Shown here in pieces: positions 11,501 to 21,511 of a stretch of DNA of 64,000 nt; position 1 is the stretch's first letter, and each line of letters starts with the position of its first letter. The notes under the pieces were generated by a model. The model saw nothing but the letters and a program-made list of their open reading frames with translations. It was not told where the DNA came from and made no database searches. Origin of the DNA: Axinella damicornis. Lineage: Eukaryota; Porifera; Demospongiae; Axinellida; Axinellidae. The stretch is taken from positions 7,355,399 through 7,419,398 of the forward strand of contig OZ007510.1 in NCBI GenBank assembly GCA_963931865.1, written 5' to 3'. The translations under genes and the position numbers were made by a program.

Positions 11501-12990
11501 ACTATCCCCCCCCTTCACATCCACCTGATGTCATTGACAGTGATGAATTCTCCCATGCCTTCCTTGTTCACTGCTGTTTAGCTTCCATGTGTTATTGTTA
11601 ATGCAAACATGCGTAGGCCTAGGAATGAGGTGTTGTGCCATCAAGAGTTCATTCTAGATTTGAAACACCCAACATTAAGCCAGCATTCAGCCATCCTACC
11701 GATCCCTGGTACTGCACATTTGTGATCTTTCCTTAGTACTGTAGGGTATTAGCAGATGAGCTGAGGCATGTCGGCATCCAGACAACATACAGCGATGTTG
11801 GCTCATTCGAATACAGGCTGGCTGTGTGAGTGATGTTGCCCTAGATTAGCTCTGCAATCAATAACATACTTGAACTAAAGATGCTCAGCAGACCACGTAC
11901 CCCATGCGCTGCCGATCATTCAATACAGCTTGCATGATGAGATAACTAGGGCCTACCGGCAGAATAAGATACCGTAAGTTGTGGCAGTAATGTTAGAAAC
12001 AGGGTGTGGTCAAGATAAATTAGAACAGCTAGCTAATTGTCGACAACTTTTTTCAGCCTCTCGAGTGGATCTCTGGTCTGTGAGTTATGTAGACGCTAGT
12101 ATTTTCTGAATTCTGACACTTCTATTCTGAAATAAGCCTTCAACAAGGCCTTCACTGCTCAAACCGCTTACACTCTACTGCTGCTGCGCATGCGCACGGG
12201 GTAACTGTGGCAGTTTACCAAGCTGACTGCACATCATACCTACTGTAACCCAGGCCTTCTCACCCCCAGCATTTGCAGCACAACGCAGGGGAAAGCCTGG
12301 TAAAACTCATCATGTGCAGTGACATACCTGACATACCTGGACGTTGGCTTCAGACTTAGTGTAGCTGAATTAAGGGCGGCTTTCTGAACTTGCCAAGACT
12401 ACCTGATGTCGACCACTCAGTTGTTCTGTGATCTGTGGTTGCGACCAATAGCACGCACTTGTGAATGTGCCACTCCTCCATCGTCCACCAAATGTCTATG
12501 TATGTCACTGCAAGTCTTAAACATGACAAGTTTTACCGGGGCCTTCCCCCACATTAGCTAATACATGCAAGCAACAAATGCTAGGGAAGCCCTGGTATGA
12601 TGCCATTCTAGGATCTGCACGGTGCTGGTAGTGTACTGTACACCTAGCGACTTCTACTGTAGAATGATCTTCATACTCTGGCCTCCTTCAGGCAAGATGA
12701 AATTGGCACCCCATACCGCATCATAGCAGATGAGGGTACCTTGGAAACTGGTCTGGTAGCACTTCAGCACAGAGACACAACCATAGAGGTACATGTTCGT
12801 CAGGTTGACTACCCTAGTAGGTCTTAGCCTCGTTCCCAGGCTGAGAACGAGAACCTGGGAATGAGGCTAAGTTGGTCTATAGTTGAGTTGTCTTCCATAC
12901 ACAGTCTCTCCTTCTCTGTAGGAACCGATGAATGGTCAAGATGTTCTTCACTCTGTTCAGAGAATGCTACTGGGAGCCAGACTGAACTAG
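3697..12990 (+). CDS. POLG2: POLG2, accessory subunit of mitochondrial DNA polymerase gamma (glycyl-tRNA synthetase-derived fold)
   Basis: Processivity subunit of the mitochondrial replicase, with a class II aminoacyl-tRNA synthetase-like fold and anticodon-binding-like C-terminus. Exons: 3697-3845, 4790-4892, 5355-5457, 5642-5713, 5781-5826, 5902-6007, 6211-6297, 9685-about 9792, 10129-10258, 11166-11246, 11737-11825, 12692-12788, 12922-12990 (stop TAG). Markers: SLCKRRGFIFQ, YGPLGTELKSNFINEWW, RQWYFHWQKRRLQWWKRFA, FRFPWG, VLKLHTCLAPYKVAV, EGTLETGLVALQHRDTTIEE. The RLQWW..FA, VLKLHxCLAP and TLExGL..RDTT patterns fit POLG2 better than true GlyRS, although GlyRS-like residues (YDYGPLG, FRNQ) persist. 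The donor of exon 9685 and its join to 10129 are unresolved: the phases do not match, so a microexon or another donor is needed. An extra exon between 4892 and 5355 is possible. An LTR element fills intron 6298-9684. Confidence 0.85.
6343..6555. mobile_element. 213-bp TA-flanked miniature element in a POLG2 intron
   Basis: TCAAAACACCTC and GAGGTATTTTGA are inverted ends flanked by TA. The inner blocks CAATTAGAGCTC and CTTAATTGAGCTT are also inverted. Tc1/mariner-type. Confidence 0.65.
6844..7069 (-). repeat. 3' LTR of the gag-protease element
   Basis: 226 bp, nearly identical to the 5' LTR. The protease/tail frame ends inside it at 7037. Confidence 0.9.
7037..7818 (-). pseudogene. Retropepsin-like protease frame fused to a Pol tail
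   Basis: The frame is open from the slippery site at 7813-7819 and has an ATG at 7735. It shows the aspartic-protease signature FTIDTGSNISII and the ILGLDFL flap-region partner. A linker follows (VEGLQSSDLKWGILEP, GLIFGRT) that normally precedes reverse transcriptase in Ty3/gypsy elements. It then jumps to an RRSTRP-type C-terminal tail. The catalytic DTG is intact, but polymerase and integrase are deleted. Confidence 0.8.
7777..7819 (-). promoter_or_regulatory. Programmed -1 ribosomal frameshift signal between gag and protease
   Basis: On the minus strand the gag frame reads CAG GGA AAC GGC TGG TAG. The heptamer G GGA AAC (7813-7819) fits X XXY YYZ. A 6-nt spacer (7807-7812) leads to a perfect 11-bp stem (7796-7806 with 7777-7787) around an 8-nt loop. 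The gag stop is the first codon of the stem. A slip to -1 enters a frame that stays open into the retropepsin domain. Confidence 0.8.
7804..9320 (-). pseudogene. gag-like region in two overlapping frames
   Basis: The first frame (9320-8355) has a long Gln/Glu/Arg coiled coil (residues about 15-130) and then a capsid-like segment (FGMLAHLNNWNQEEKATLLA, GNYQALVTALENRFG). The second frame (8355-7804) continues the capsid (ARLAYADAAPVMLELLAKDQ) and ends with a CCHC zinc knuckle (CWGCGGTGHIQRNC). One capsid domain is split at the junction TAATG, where the stop of the first frame overlaps the start of the second. That looks like a frame-breaking indel, although stop-start coupled translation is conceivable. 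The second frame ends in a hairpin with an upstream slippery site (7777-7819). Confidence 0.8.
9397..9630 (-). repeat. 5' LTR of the gag-protease element
   Basis: 234 bp. It matches 6844-7069 except for a 7-base and a 1-base indel, with essentially no substitutions, so the insertion looks recent. On the minus strand it runs TGTAGCGACACTG to CCGCGCTACA. Confidence 0.9.
10674..10772. mobile_element. Miniature element of the TAGCCTCG family
   Basis: TAGCCTTTCCCAGGCCTTCT to its inverse (AGAAGGCCTGGGAGCGAGGC TA), with a less conserved middle. In a POLG2 intron next to a 300-bp foldback element. Confidence 0.7.
10788..11103. mobile_element. Foldback element, copy 2, with a nested 31-bp palindrome
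   Basis: Same family as 2079-2362 in opposite orientation. Its right arm is split by the CAAGAGCGC palindrome at 11052-11082. In a POLG2 intron. Confidence 0.8.
11052..11082. mobile_element. 31-bp palindromic mini-element with 7-bp duplication
   Basis: Two 15-base arms (CAAGAGCGCATGATG and its inverse) around one base. ACATACC flanks both sides (11045-11051 and 11083-11089). Confidence 0.75.
12249..12596. mobile_element. About 350-bp foldback element related to the TAGCCTCG family
   Basis: Long inverted ends: CCCAGGCCTTCTCACCCCCA and GTAAAACTCATCATG at left, their inverses at right. A similar, more decayed copy occupies 22370-22650. In the last-but-one POLG2 intron region. Confidence 0.6.
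12831..12870. mobile_element. 40-bp miniature element of the TAGCCTCG family
   Basis: TAGCCTCGTTCCCAGG to its inverse, with flanks AGTAGGTCT and AGTTGGTCT (8 of 9 match). In the last POLG2 intron. Confidence 0.75.
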
Positions 12991-13268
12991 ACACATGCAC
13001 CATAGTATCATCACCCCATCCAGCAGCTTCCAGCCCCCTCTCTACACATTTCTCTGCTCAAGTCAGGGAGTGGAATATGGAATAATACTGGCAGTATATA
13101 TGATGCAACAGATCACAAAAGATCAGAGTTATTTTCAAACGACACTTGAATCTTGATGTGACATTGTGCAACTTTCAAATGACACTTGAATCTTGATTGT
13201 AAAAACAATGTGACATTTTGCAAGCAAATAATGCTAATCGTATACAAACTAGCCAGCTATCTATATAT

Positions 13269-16200
13269 TTATTTCTTTCGTTTGCCAGTCTGCTTTCCTC
13301 CCTGCATGTGCCCCATTCGACCTTTAGATTTGGGACCACCTGCCTTCGGTTTTCCCGCCTTTGGTTTTCCTCCAGTCCTCTGTTTCTTGACTCGGGACTT
13401 TCCTTCTGCTTCTGCTTTCCTTTTACGGTATGTTCTGTGGGGAGTGGACAATACTGCGAATTACAGTCTTCTGTTCGGTAGCTGCCTCCAAGGACAACAA
13501 AAAATCTCATGAAACGGAATGTACGTAGTGATGGCCTGCACCACTCAAGAGGTGGAGTATGACAGGCCATCGCTAAATTTAATTTGTTCAGAGAACGTTT
13601 CGGCTTCCTAGTATAATAATGTGACAGTTAAAATTTGTCAGTACCGCAGCTTGATCAAGCTCTACATTATTGCAAGTTTGAGCCCCCACCCGGTACTATT
13701 TCCCTTGTGACTATTTGCTTCACAGGCCAGACGTTCATGACACACGCAGGAAAGGAAAAAGAACGTCCGGTCACTACATGACATTGGAGAACGTTCATTT
13801 ACCTTCTGTACTTATTCAAATGAGAGCAAGAACAGATTTGAGAGCTACATGTAGATGTCCTTCACAGTCACAAGCAAACGGCACAAACAACTAGCCTCGT
13901 TCCCAGGCCCGCGCGCCGTTTCGGTTGCACGAAAGAACGCGGAGGGCCTGGTATGTTTCCTCACGTGCGTGACGCTGAGGGTAGAAAGGTGGTAGAAAGG
14001 ACTTAATTGAGCGTAGGCGTACACGACCACAACCTAGCAACCGGCAGCTACCTGCCCACGCGCGCATATAATTATGTGATCTCCAGCTAGCTCTAGCTAG
14101 CGCTAGCGCGTGGTGAATATGTCAACATAATTATTCTTCGATGTATTTTATACTCGAAGCTCATCGTCTACGACCTACCCCTGGACGCCATGAAAGGCAT
14201 TGTTGAGAACGACGGCCAGTAAGCTACTCCGACTCGGGACTGTAGCTGCTACAAACGGCTGAATCCGGCTGCCAGGTGAGTCCATCATCTCATGCATCTT
14301 CAGCTTTAAGCTGACTAGTTTATCAGGCTAGCTATTCAAGCCGTCTATGTCTATATACATTCGGCAAGTATCGTATAGCCTCGTTTCAGGCGCTAGGCTC
14401 GCTCCGAAAAGGCTGCGTGGGTGGGAAAGAGGCTATAAGCGCATGCATGAGACGATGCAGTGCACTAGTACTAGTATACTATCATGCAGCTGATCGTTTT
14501 CCAACAAATAGTAGTTCTTGAGATAACAGATTGGTGAATGCATAGTACCAACAACACAACAACAACAGTGCATCATGGAAGAACAGAAGACATGGTTACA
14601 AAAGCGATATCGAGAAGCACCCCTGGAAGGACCTTGTGCAAAGAAGGTGAAGTTTTCCGATGTTCATGATGACCTTGAGAAGCAATTTGCACCTGGAAAA
14701 TTCAGTCCACATCAGGTTTCACAGGCAATCAAGGAGGCATTTCCTCACTCACTCAGCAAAGCATGTGGCAAAACACGCCAAAAGCACATAATTTTTTGGA
14801 GTTCAACCAGTGACTCCTGACATACAGCTGCCTCACCCTGCCATACCCGGTACAAGTAGCCAACTGTCTTCTGATGCTGCATTGCTGGAGTCCGAACAAG
14901 CTAAAAACAGGGAACTGCAAAATCGAGTGCAACAACTTGAACAGAGAATTTGCACACTGGAACAGTTGGCTGCATGTGTTACTGCCGAGTCACTTGACCA
15001 TCAGATTGTAAGTGTGCTGCAACGCGGCCGGCAAGTAGTGGATGGACCAGACACCCGTGAACATTTCATTTCTCCATTGACACCGTGAGCAGGGAGTTAC
15101 AATCAAATGCTCCGGATGTCTACCAACTCCTGATGACCCTTGGAAAGACGGACCGCAACCGCACTTCAGAGGATGACAGCACCAATGTTGAGCAGCTGCG
15201 CACAATCATGTCGATCTGTACCCTTTTGAAGGCACGATCTGTGAGGGTGAAGGGGGTACAACTGCTGTTAAGACTCATGCTTATAGCACAAGCAACAAAT
15301 CAGCAGGTAACACCCCACCCAAATTATTACTTTAACACAGCACTATAATACCAGTACATTTGTAGCCTCATTCCCAGGCCTGCGCGCCGCATTTGGTTCC
15401 ACGAAAGAACGTACTGCAAGCGATGAAAATCTGGGTGGGGGCCTGGGAACGAGGCTAGTACATTTATACATGTACATGGTTATACAGGTTTTGACAGTCC
15501 TCAACCATGCTGGTGTTTGCCTATCTTACACGACCACCTGGGATTACTTAAGACAGTTTACAGCTGATGCAAACTACTTGCAAGCAGTACGACAAGGGCA
15601 CTGGCAGTGGGTGTATGATAATCTTAACATACATCAAGCAGTCCGCCATGAACGTGAAGGTAAGGTACAAGTATGTAAGTAGGTTTTATGATGAAATAAT
15701 ATGTTTTTGTAGACCGTCATTCGTCTATGCTGAACATCACTTCTCGTCTCGCGGTGAATATTTTCCAGAATGGGAAGTAGACTGGTCGGATACTCAACCG
15801 AAGATGATTCACGACAACTGAAGGAAAGGGCCATGCATTACACAATGCAATTTCTGGTTAGTGAGTTTACAGCACTGGCCGGTCTGAAGGCTCATGTCCC
15901 TTCTCAGAAGCCCCTTCATCCAGCCGAGAAGTCACAAATCATCCCAATGAGCATCTTGTTCAAGAATGAAATCTACAAGACTGCGACGTTGGAAATCCTC
16001 ACTCAGTAAGGTAAGTCGGGGTAATTTCGGTCACGGTTCATTTCCGGTCACTTAGTAGTGAAGGGCTTCTCTATTCTAAAAGCTACGTTTTCAGCCAAAA
16101 CTATGGTGCTGTGCAGATAGAGGCAACACTCAGCTACAACATATCTGTCAGCAAAATCGAGACCTTGCGTCCTTTGCGCTTATCTGCCTAAGTGACCGGA

Positions 16201-19200
16201 AATACCCGCTGACCGAAATTACCCGGACTTACCTTATCTAGAAGATGCCCAGCTAAGTGGAGCTCCATCAGGTGATTAATACAAAAAAGAATGCAATCTC
16301 TATGCTAAACAGGTTTCTTATGACCTCAAAGTAATTTCGTGTAAATTGAACAAGATGTCTGGAATCATGGATATACAACACAACACTTTTGTCATGTCGC
16401 TGTTGCCAGTGACATAATTATTGATATCGTGAACCCTAGTGACTGTCAGACTACTCCACTATAGCTCACCTCTCGTACATACTCAGCCGTCCCTCACGTT
16501 CGTTACTCACGGGTCTGTGCTCCAGCACGAATCTTGCCGTGTAGGGTGGACTGGAGACTCATCCGAGTGCCAGCCATCATATAATGAAGCGCTACTAAGG
16601 GCCTCAGACTGTCTCGCGCCTCTGGATATCGTAGAAATTGGCGCTGGTCGGCTTCGTCCGCGAACGATAGAACTGCCTTCCCGGACTGGTGGGAATACAG
16701 TTCAATACTTGGGGCGTGGGCGAGACAACGTTTGCGGTTTCTTCCGCCCACGTTCATGTCAGGATGACGTTTAGTGACGTCAGTCACGTGAGGAAACATA
16801 CCAGGCTCTCCCCGCTTTTCCGTACTGCAAGCGACGAAAAGCTGGGCGGGGCCTGGGAACGAGGCTAACAAACAACAACCATTTCTTTTCAATCACCGAT
16901 GTCGTAGTGGTACGGTGGTGCAGACACTGTAGTAGTATGCATATGTACTAAGTGCCATATATGATGAGGCAGAGGCAGGTTTGAAATGCCTTCCTAGAAC
17001 AATGCCATTGTCACTAGCTTCATACCCAGGCTCCGCCCACCTGAGGCTACATTCCCACTAGCATCATACCCAGGCTCCGCCCACCCGAGGCTACATTCCC
17101 ACTAGCCTTGTACCCAGGCTCCGCCCACCCGAGGCTACATTCCCACTAGCCTTGTACCCAGGCTCCGGCCAATCTGAGGCTACATTCCCACTAGCTGCTC
17201 CTTGGCGGCGCTTCACAGCACTCAGATGCTCTTACTTTTAGTTTAGTTTATTAAAAGACACCTACCGCTTCTCCTCCTCTGCAAGGTGTGCGTTCACGGC
17301 CTTGTTCACATTGAGCACTCCCTTCTCCTTCTGCTTGGAGAGTTTGGCGAGGATGTCCAGGTTCTTCTGCCGCTCAGCGCCCGAATCTCCCACCACAGGA
17401 GCAAACTGGGAGGTACATGTAAATTGTCAATCGATTAATAATCAACAAGTAAGAGGGCAGATATTCAACAGAATATGGCACTTGTACAATCACATAATTA
17501 TCTGAGTTCACAAAACCAGCCCAGCCAAAGCGTACCCATGCTCCCACCTCTCTACTGTACAAATGACCATACCTTTCTCTTCTTTTCTGCCCTGGGTGTG
17601 GGTTCTTTTGGCTACAGATCAGAGGAAGAAACAACCGTACATGTAGCTGCTTGAGATCAGAGTGATATCTCAAAAGGAGATCACACATTAATGCAGTGAA
17701 GATACAGACACTGATCCACACCAATAGGTGCTGTTCCTTACCAACGAGGGGGTAAACTTTCCTCCGGAAGCAGTTGCAGTTTTCGCTAACCCCAGAGCAC
17801 GAGTGAGCTGCGCATTGAAGAACAAGCTACTCATTTTTTCCCTTTGGCATATCATTTGCAAAGGATACACTTACTATACAGGAAGGAAGATAAATTTAAC
17901 TCGTCTTTCAGTCATGACTGCACTTAGGATGTCTGAGTGCAGTTTTGAGCATGAAAACCCAAGAGAACTGCATCTAGGGTATCTATTACTATACACACCT
18001 ACTCATTGACCAATACCTACACAGAGAATGCCAGCCTGCTGTAGCTGAAAAACTGGTCTTGAACACTGGACTGACTGTTTCTAGGTCCAGTTACACTTGA
18101 AACAAGACCGAGGGCTTTCACAGGACATGGCCATGCTGTTTTGACCCCTCGGGCAAACCCACCCACCTCCCCCCGCCCCAGTCTTTCTGCTTACACAGAA
18201 CTGACATCACAAAATCTCGTGACGGCTCATTGGTAGGTCAAGGGTTAAGGGAATGTTCAACAGTTAACTGGGAAGAAGCAGGAACCCCAAATCCCAACTA
18301 TTCCCACAACTTCCTTCTGCAGTAAAGTATTGTCCTTCTCACACAGAGCCGCTGTGTCACCCACCTCATGTTTCCCCATGTCCTTGGTGTGCGGTGGGGG
18401 CAGGGGTGCTGTGGTAGAGAGAGGGGGGGATGATAGCAATGGAACACGTGTACATGATCATGACGGTCATTTGAGAACCAGCACGCACACCCACACATGT
18501 ATGCACCTTTCATTTTCCCTTTCTGGTTGCGGGCAATGTTCCTCAGTCTCTGGAACTCATTCTTATCCACCCTCTCCCTCTTCTCCTTCCTCTTCTTCTC
18601 AAACTGGTCCACATAAGGATCTGATGGTAAGGGGGTGCCAAAATGGTCAATCAACAAGTACTCAGTCTATTAACCCATCTCTCGTGGCACAGGGAGTTGT
18701 GGGCGGAGTTTATGCAACCTCTTGCGAGGCGAGACATGGGTATAACAAAGGTACAGTATATAGTAACCTGCTTTGTCGGGGATCTCTGTCATCCAGTCAT
18801 CCTTGGTATCATTCACCCTCTTGTAGCCCCACCTTGGCTTCCACTCCTGACCAATCATATCACAGTGAAACCAGGTTAACAACTCAACCGTCTGCACATA
18901 AACGTTAAACTGACACAACAAGACACAATTCTTTTGCTGTAATGCCAAACAATTCTATACATAAGGTTTTTTTTATCATTTTGTCGCAAAACCTGAATAC
19001 CTGAGTCCGCTCGTCAAACAGCATTCTAGATCGCTTTCTCTTATGGATGCCCTAGAATGCAAGTGTTGGTAGGTTGTGTGAAACATGGGTGTTTCGGAGT
19101 GACGACAGATGTATGTTGTACAGGAGCCCATGAAAATGCAACCAACTTACCTTCTCTTTTGCAAAGAGCTCCCATCTGGTGGGAGGTCTGGGCTTCGGGA

Positions 19201-21364
19201 TCTGTACACGGATGGATGAGTGTAATACATGCCATACTGTGGGATGTAAATGGATATTACAGGTGTACTGTACTTACGCGTTTCTCTCGTGGAATGCAAG
19301 TGGAGGGCGTAGGCAGCTGGAGGAGAGAGATTAGGCAGAGATATTACATTGAGCTTAAACGTTGCTTCAGCCTACATAGTCACTGGGGACCTAACTTCCT
19401 TCCCTAGTCTTGCCTTGGTACCAGACCCACTCTGAAGGCTATATACTCCTCAACTATCCAACTTCCTCCCCTAGTCTTGTCTTGGTACCAGACGGCCACT
19501 GTAGGTCTAGAACTACATGTAGGATTACACTCCCCCAACTTCCTCCCCGTCTTGTCTTGGTACATGTATCAGACACCCCTTGAAGGTCTAGTACTAAGAC
19601 TACACTCCCCTAATTACCCAACTTCCTCCCCGTCTTGTCTTGGTACTAAGCGCCCCTGGTACTAAGACTACACTCGGATCTCCCCCAATTACCACACTTT
19701 AACAGGCCATCAGAGTTTTAAGCAATTCAGCATAGAAATGTGACCTACCTGGGCTAGAATGATTCCATCCACTTTTTCAGTGGGTAGCTGTAAGAATAGA
19801 GACAATGGTAGCGGGGTTACTGCTTTGAACTCACTGGACCCAGTACAACATCATATGTACCCTGAATTATACATGTATACATCCTCCAAACAGCTTAACC
19901 CCTACCTTCCAGATGTCATTAATCAGCAGCTGTGTGTTATCCCTCATCAGTTCCTTCAGATACTCCTCCCTCCTCTTCCTAGAGCACCATACAAACCAAG
20001 TGCTAAACTGACAGCTTCATTCTTTGTGCCCTCCTACACAACAAGCTGTGAACGGACAATTAAGGCATGTCCTAGCCTTGACGTCACACACTGTACCACG
20101 CTCCCCCCGTTGTTTTGCAGTGTGGGAGCCAAGGGAACAAGATTACAAGTAGATCTTGATCATGTTGTTGTGTGGCCAGACTGTGTTCAACACCGAAGGA
20201 AAGGGTCTGGGAAATGGCCGTAGAGTGGCTTGTCGCTCAGGAACTTAACCCTTTAGGGCCCATAGCGCCAAAAGGCGCATAATTAGCGTCCTTTCACACT
20301 ATGGCTTCTCACTTCGCGGTGACGGACAGCCTTCGACTAGCACTGTTCCTGGAGTCTTGTCAGTAGTCCCCCTCTGTATAACTACAGAATTAAGGGCGCC
20401 AAGCGTCTGGGCTGGCAGCTGTTACAGGCAGAAACAAGGCCGCCATTGTAAGTTGATCGAACGGTAAGCTAAAAAGCCTTATCTCGCTGTCAGTATCGCT
20501 GTCAGTATACACTTACTTGCAATAACGCTCCTGCTTTGACTTACTGTTGGTCTGCCCTCTCCAGCAATAAAGTAAGTAGCGATGGTCCTCCGCGTACGGC
20601 AAGACAATAGTCGAGTTTTAGCAGCTGGTCGAACGGCGCGATAACCACACAGCTAGCTCAGTTATTGGCTCCACCCAGTGCCTCCGCCCCTTCCTGCCTT
20701 GATGAACGGTGAATGTAATCATTGCTGTTAACAGCCAGGGGCACCCTCCCGAGTTTTGTTGGACGCTGCGCGCCCTGGGCAACGCTCAACGCTGCGTGCT
20801 GATGCCATTTAATGCTGTGGGGGAGATTTCAATATATTTTGGACCCTAAAGAGTTAATTAGGTATGTAATCCAGCCATGACTTTAACAACGGCGATCACC
20901 AAAGTAAGATTTGCAACCTTGCTGAACTCACGATTTCGGTTTTACAGCTCAAGAGTGAAGACACTTCTCGTTCAAGTTCACTCTCCGCTCACACTCAAAT
21001 TTTGCCTTTAACCACACACTTCAGGCATAATGTAACAGAATACTGCACTGTGATAGGTATGCACTCCACGGTGCGGGACAACAAGCTGCTCTATGGCCAA
21101 GTCACAGACTCTTTCCCTAAGAGTGGAACGGGGTCTGGCCACACGAGAATAAGGTTTACCATGTTGATGTACAAGTACAGCAACATCTCATCAAGCTCAT
21201 CACTGACTCATAATCTCTGACACTCACTTCAGAGAGTCCGTGTCAACTGCATTGAGGTCCGTTGCCAAGAGGTTGCCGAGATCAAACTGCAACTCTACTT
21301 CCTTCTCCACTTCAGTTGACGCGTGCTGGCTTTGCCTAGCAGCTAGTACCACGTCTACATCCAT
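13269..21364 (-). CDS. RRS1: RRS1, ribosome biogenesis regulatory protein
   Basis: Nucleolar factor that helps recruit the 5S RNP (RPL5/RPL11) to pre-60S particles. Thirteen exons, all in phase, give 345 residues: 21228-21364, 19906-19978, 19749-19787, 19278-19316, 19151-19201, 19001-19051, 18768-18846, 18507-18620, 18365-18408, 17742-17807, 17573-17611, 17266-17405, 13269-13434. Start MDVDVVLAARQS, then ELQFDLGNLLATD, RDNTQLLINDIWK, IPKPRPPTRWELFAKEK, WGYKRVNDTKDDWMTEIPDK, FQRLRNIARNQKGKMK and FAPVVGDSGAERQKNLDILA, as in RRS1 of other animals. The Lys/Gly-rich tail (QRTGGKPKAGKPKAGGPK) lies alone in the last exon, 3.8 kb away, because the last intron hosts a 3-kb transposon and a tandem MITE array. 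Tail to tail with POLG2 (278 bp) and head to head with LAMTOR2. Confidence 0.94.
15363..15457. mobile_element. 95-bp miniature copy nested in the 3-kb transposon
   Basis: TAGCCTCATTCCCAGGCC to its inverse, with flanks GTACATTTG (15354-15362) and GTACATTTA (15458-15466): a 9-bp duplication with one change. It lies in an intron of the transposon coding region. Confidence 0.8.
16009..16234. mobile_element. 226-bp TA-flanked (Tc1/mariner-type) miniature element interrupting the transposon ORF
   Basis: Ends AGGTAAGTCGGGGTAATTTC and GAAATTACCCGGACTTACCT are inverted repeats, flanked by TA (16007-16008 and 16235-16236). Removing it rejoins an open frame across ILTQ and EDAQLSG. Each end carries a consensus splice donor, AG/GTAAGT, pointing inwards. 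Confidence 0.8.
17006..17191. repeat. Tandem array of four 35-36-bp miniature transposons separated by their 9-bp target duplications
   Basis: Elements at 17015-17049, 17059-17093, 17103-17137 and 17147-17182 run TAGC...CCCAGGCTCCG...GAGGCTA. The spacers are CATTGTCAC (first) and CATTCCCAC (four times). It lies in the last intron of RRS1. Confidence 0.9.
20249..20853. mobile_element. piggyBac-like non-autonomous element, TTAA-flanked
   Basis: TTAA at 20245-20248 and 20854-20857 flank CCCTTTAGGGCCC ... GGACCCTAAAGAG. TTAA flanks with CCCT ends are typical of piggyBac-type elements. About 605 bp, in RRS1 intron 1. No transposase frame seen. Confidence 0.6.
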
Positions 21365-21511
21365 CGCCGTACTATACTAGGTTGCTATCGCCACGTGGGC
21401 AGTATTTTCGGTTCCCATAGTCCTTAAGCTTAGCCTGGGAATGAGACTACGTGTGCCTGGCCACGTGACTACTGACCTTTGACCTTGTCTACGAGATAAC
21501 ATAGGACGAAG
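21365..21511. promoter_or_regulatory. Probable shared promoter of RRS1 and LAMTOR2
   Basis: 147 bp between two divergent start codons. It contains a decayed transposon end (AGCCTGGGAATGAGACTA) and CCACGTG at 21391-ish and CCACGTGA at 21459-ish, E-box-like. The promoter role is inferred from spacing. Confidence 0.5.

Larger units (their letters stand above)
14575..16279 (+). pseudogene. Broken coding region of the 3-kb DNA transposon (unknown mobile-element protein)
   Basis: Opens MEEQKTWLQKRYREAPLEG and continues through a leucine-zipper-like coiled coil (ELQNRVQQLEQRICTLEQL), SRELQSNAPDVYQLLMTLGK, then, after an intron, VLTVLNHAGVCLSYTTTWDY and WQWVYDNLNIHQAVRHE, then MLNITSRLAVNIFQNG and LVSEFTALAGLKAHVPSQ. 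I think it resembles the DUF6589-type proteins found in sponge and fungal mobile elements, but that is memory only. Breaks: a frameshift at a T run near 14793, another near 15070, a frame change near 15770, and a 226-bp TA-flanked insert at 16009-16234 inside the coding sequence. The C-terminal half expected of such proteins is absent. Confidence 0.6.
13892..16867 (+). mobile_element. 2976-bp DNA transposon, possible parent of the TAGCCTCGTTCCC miniature family
   Basis: It starts TAGCCTCGTTCCCAGGCCC and ends with the inverted form. The two ends share a second block of about 23 bp (CCTGGTATGTTTCCTCACGTG) just inside. It is flanked by a perfect 9-bp duplication ACAAACAAC (13883-13891 and 16868-16876). 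It lies in the last intron of RRS1, on the opposite strand to RRS1. Inside is a spliced but broken coding region (14575-16279), a nested miniature copy (15363-15457) and a nested TA-flanked element (16009-16234). The termini match dozens of short copies in the window. Confidence 0.85.

Noticed and set aside
3697..12990. Glycyl-tRNA synthetase call for the + strand gene
   Set aside because: First impression from YDYGPLG and FRN motifs. The RLQWW..FA, VLKLHxCLAP and TLExGL..RDTT segments fit POLG2 better, and key catalytic positions are changed.
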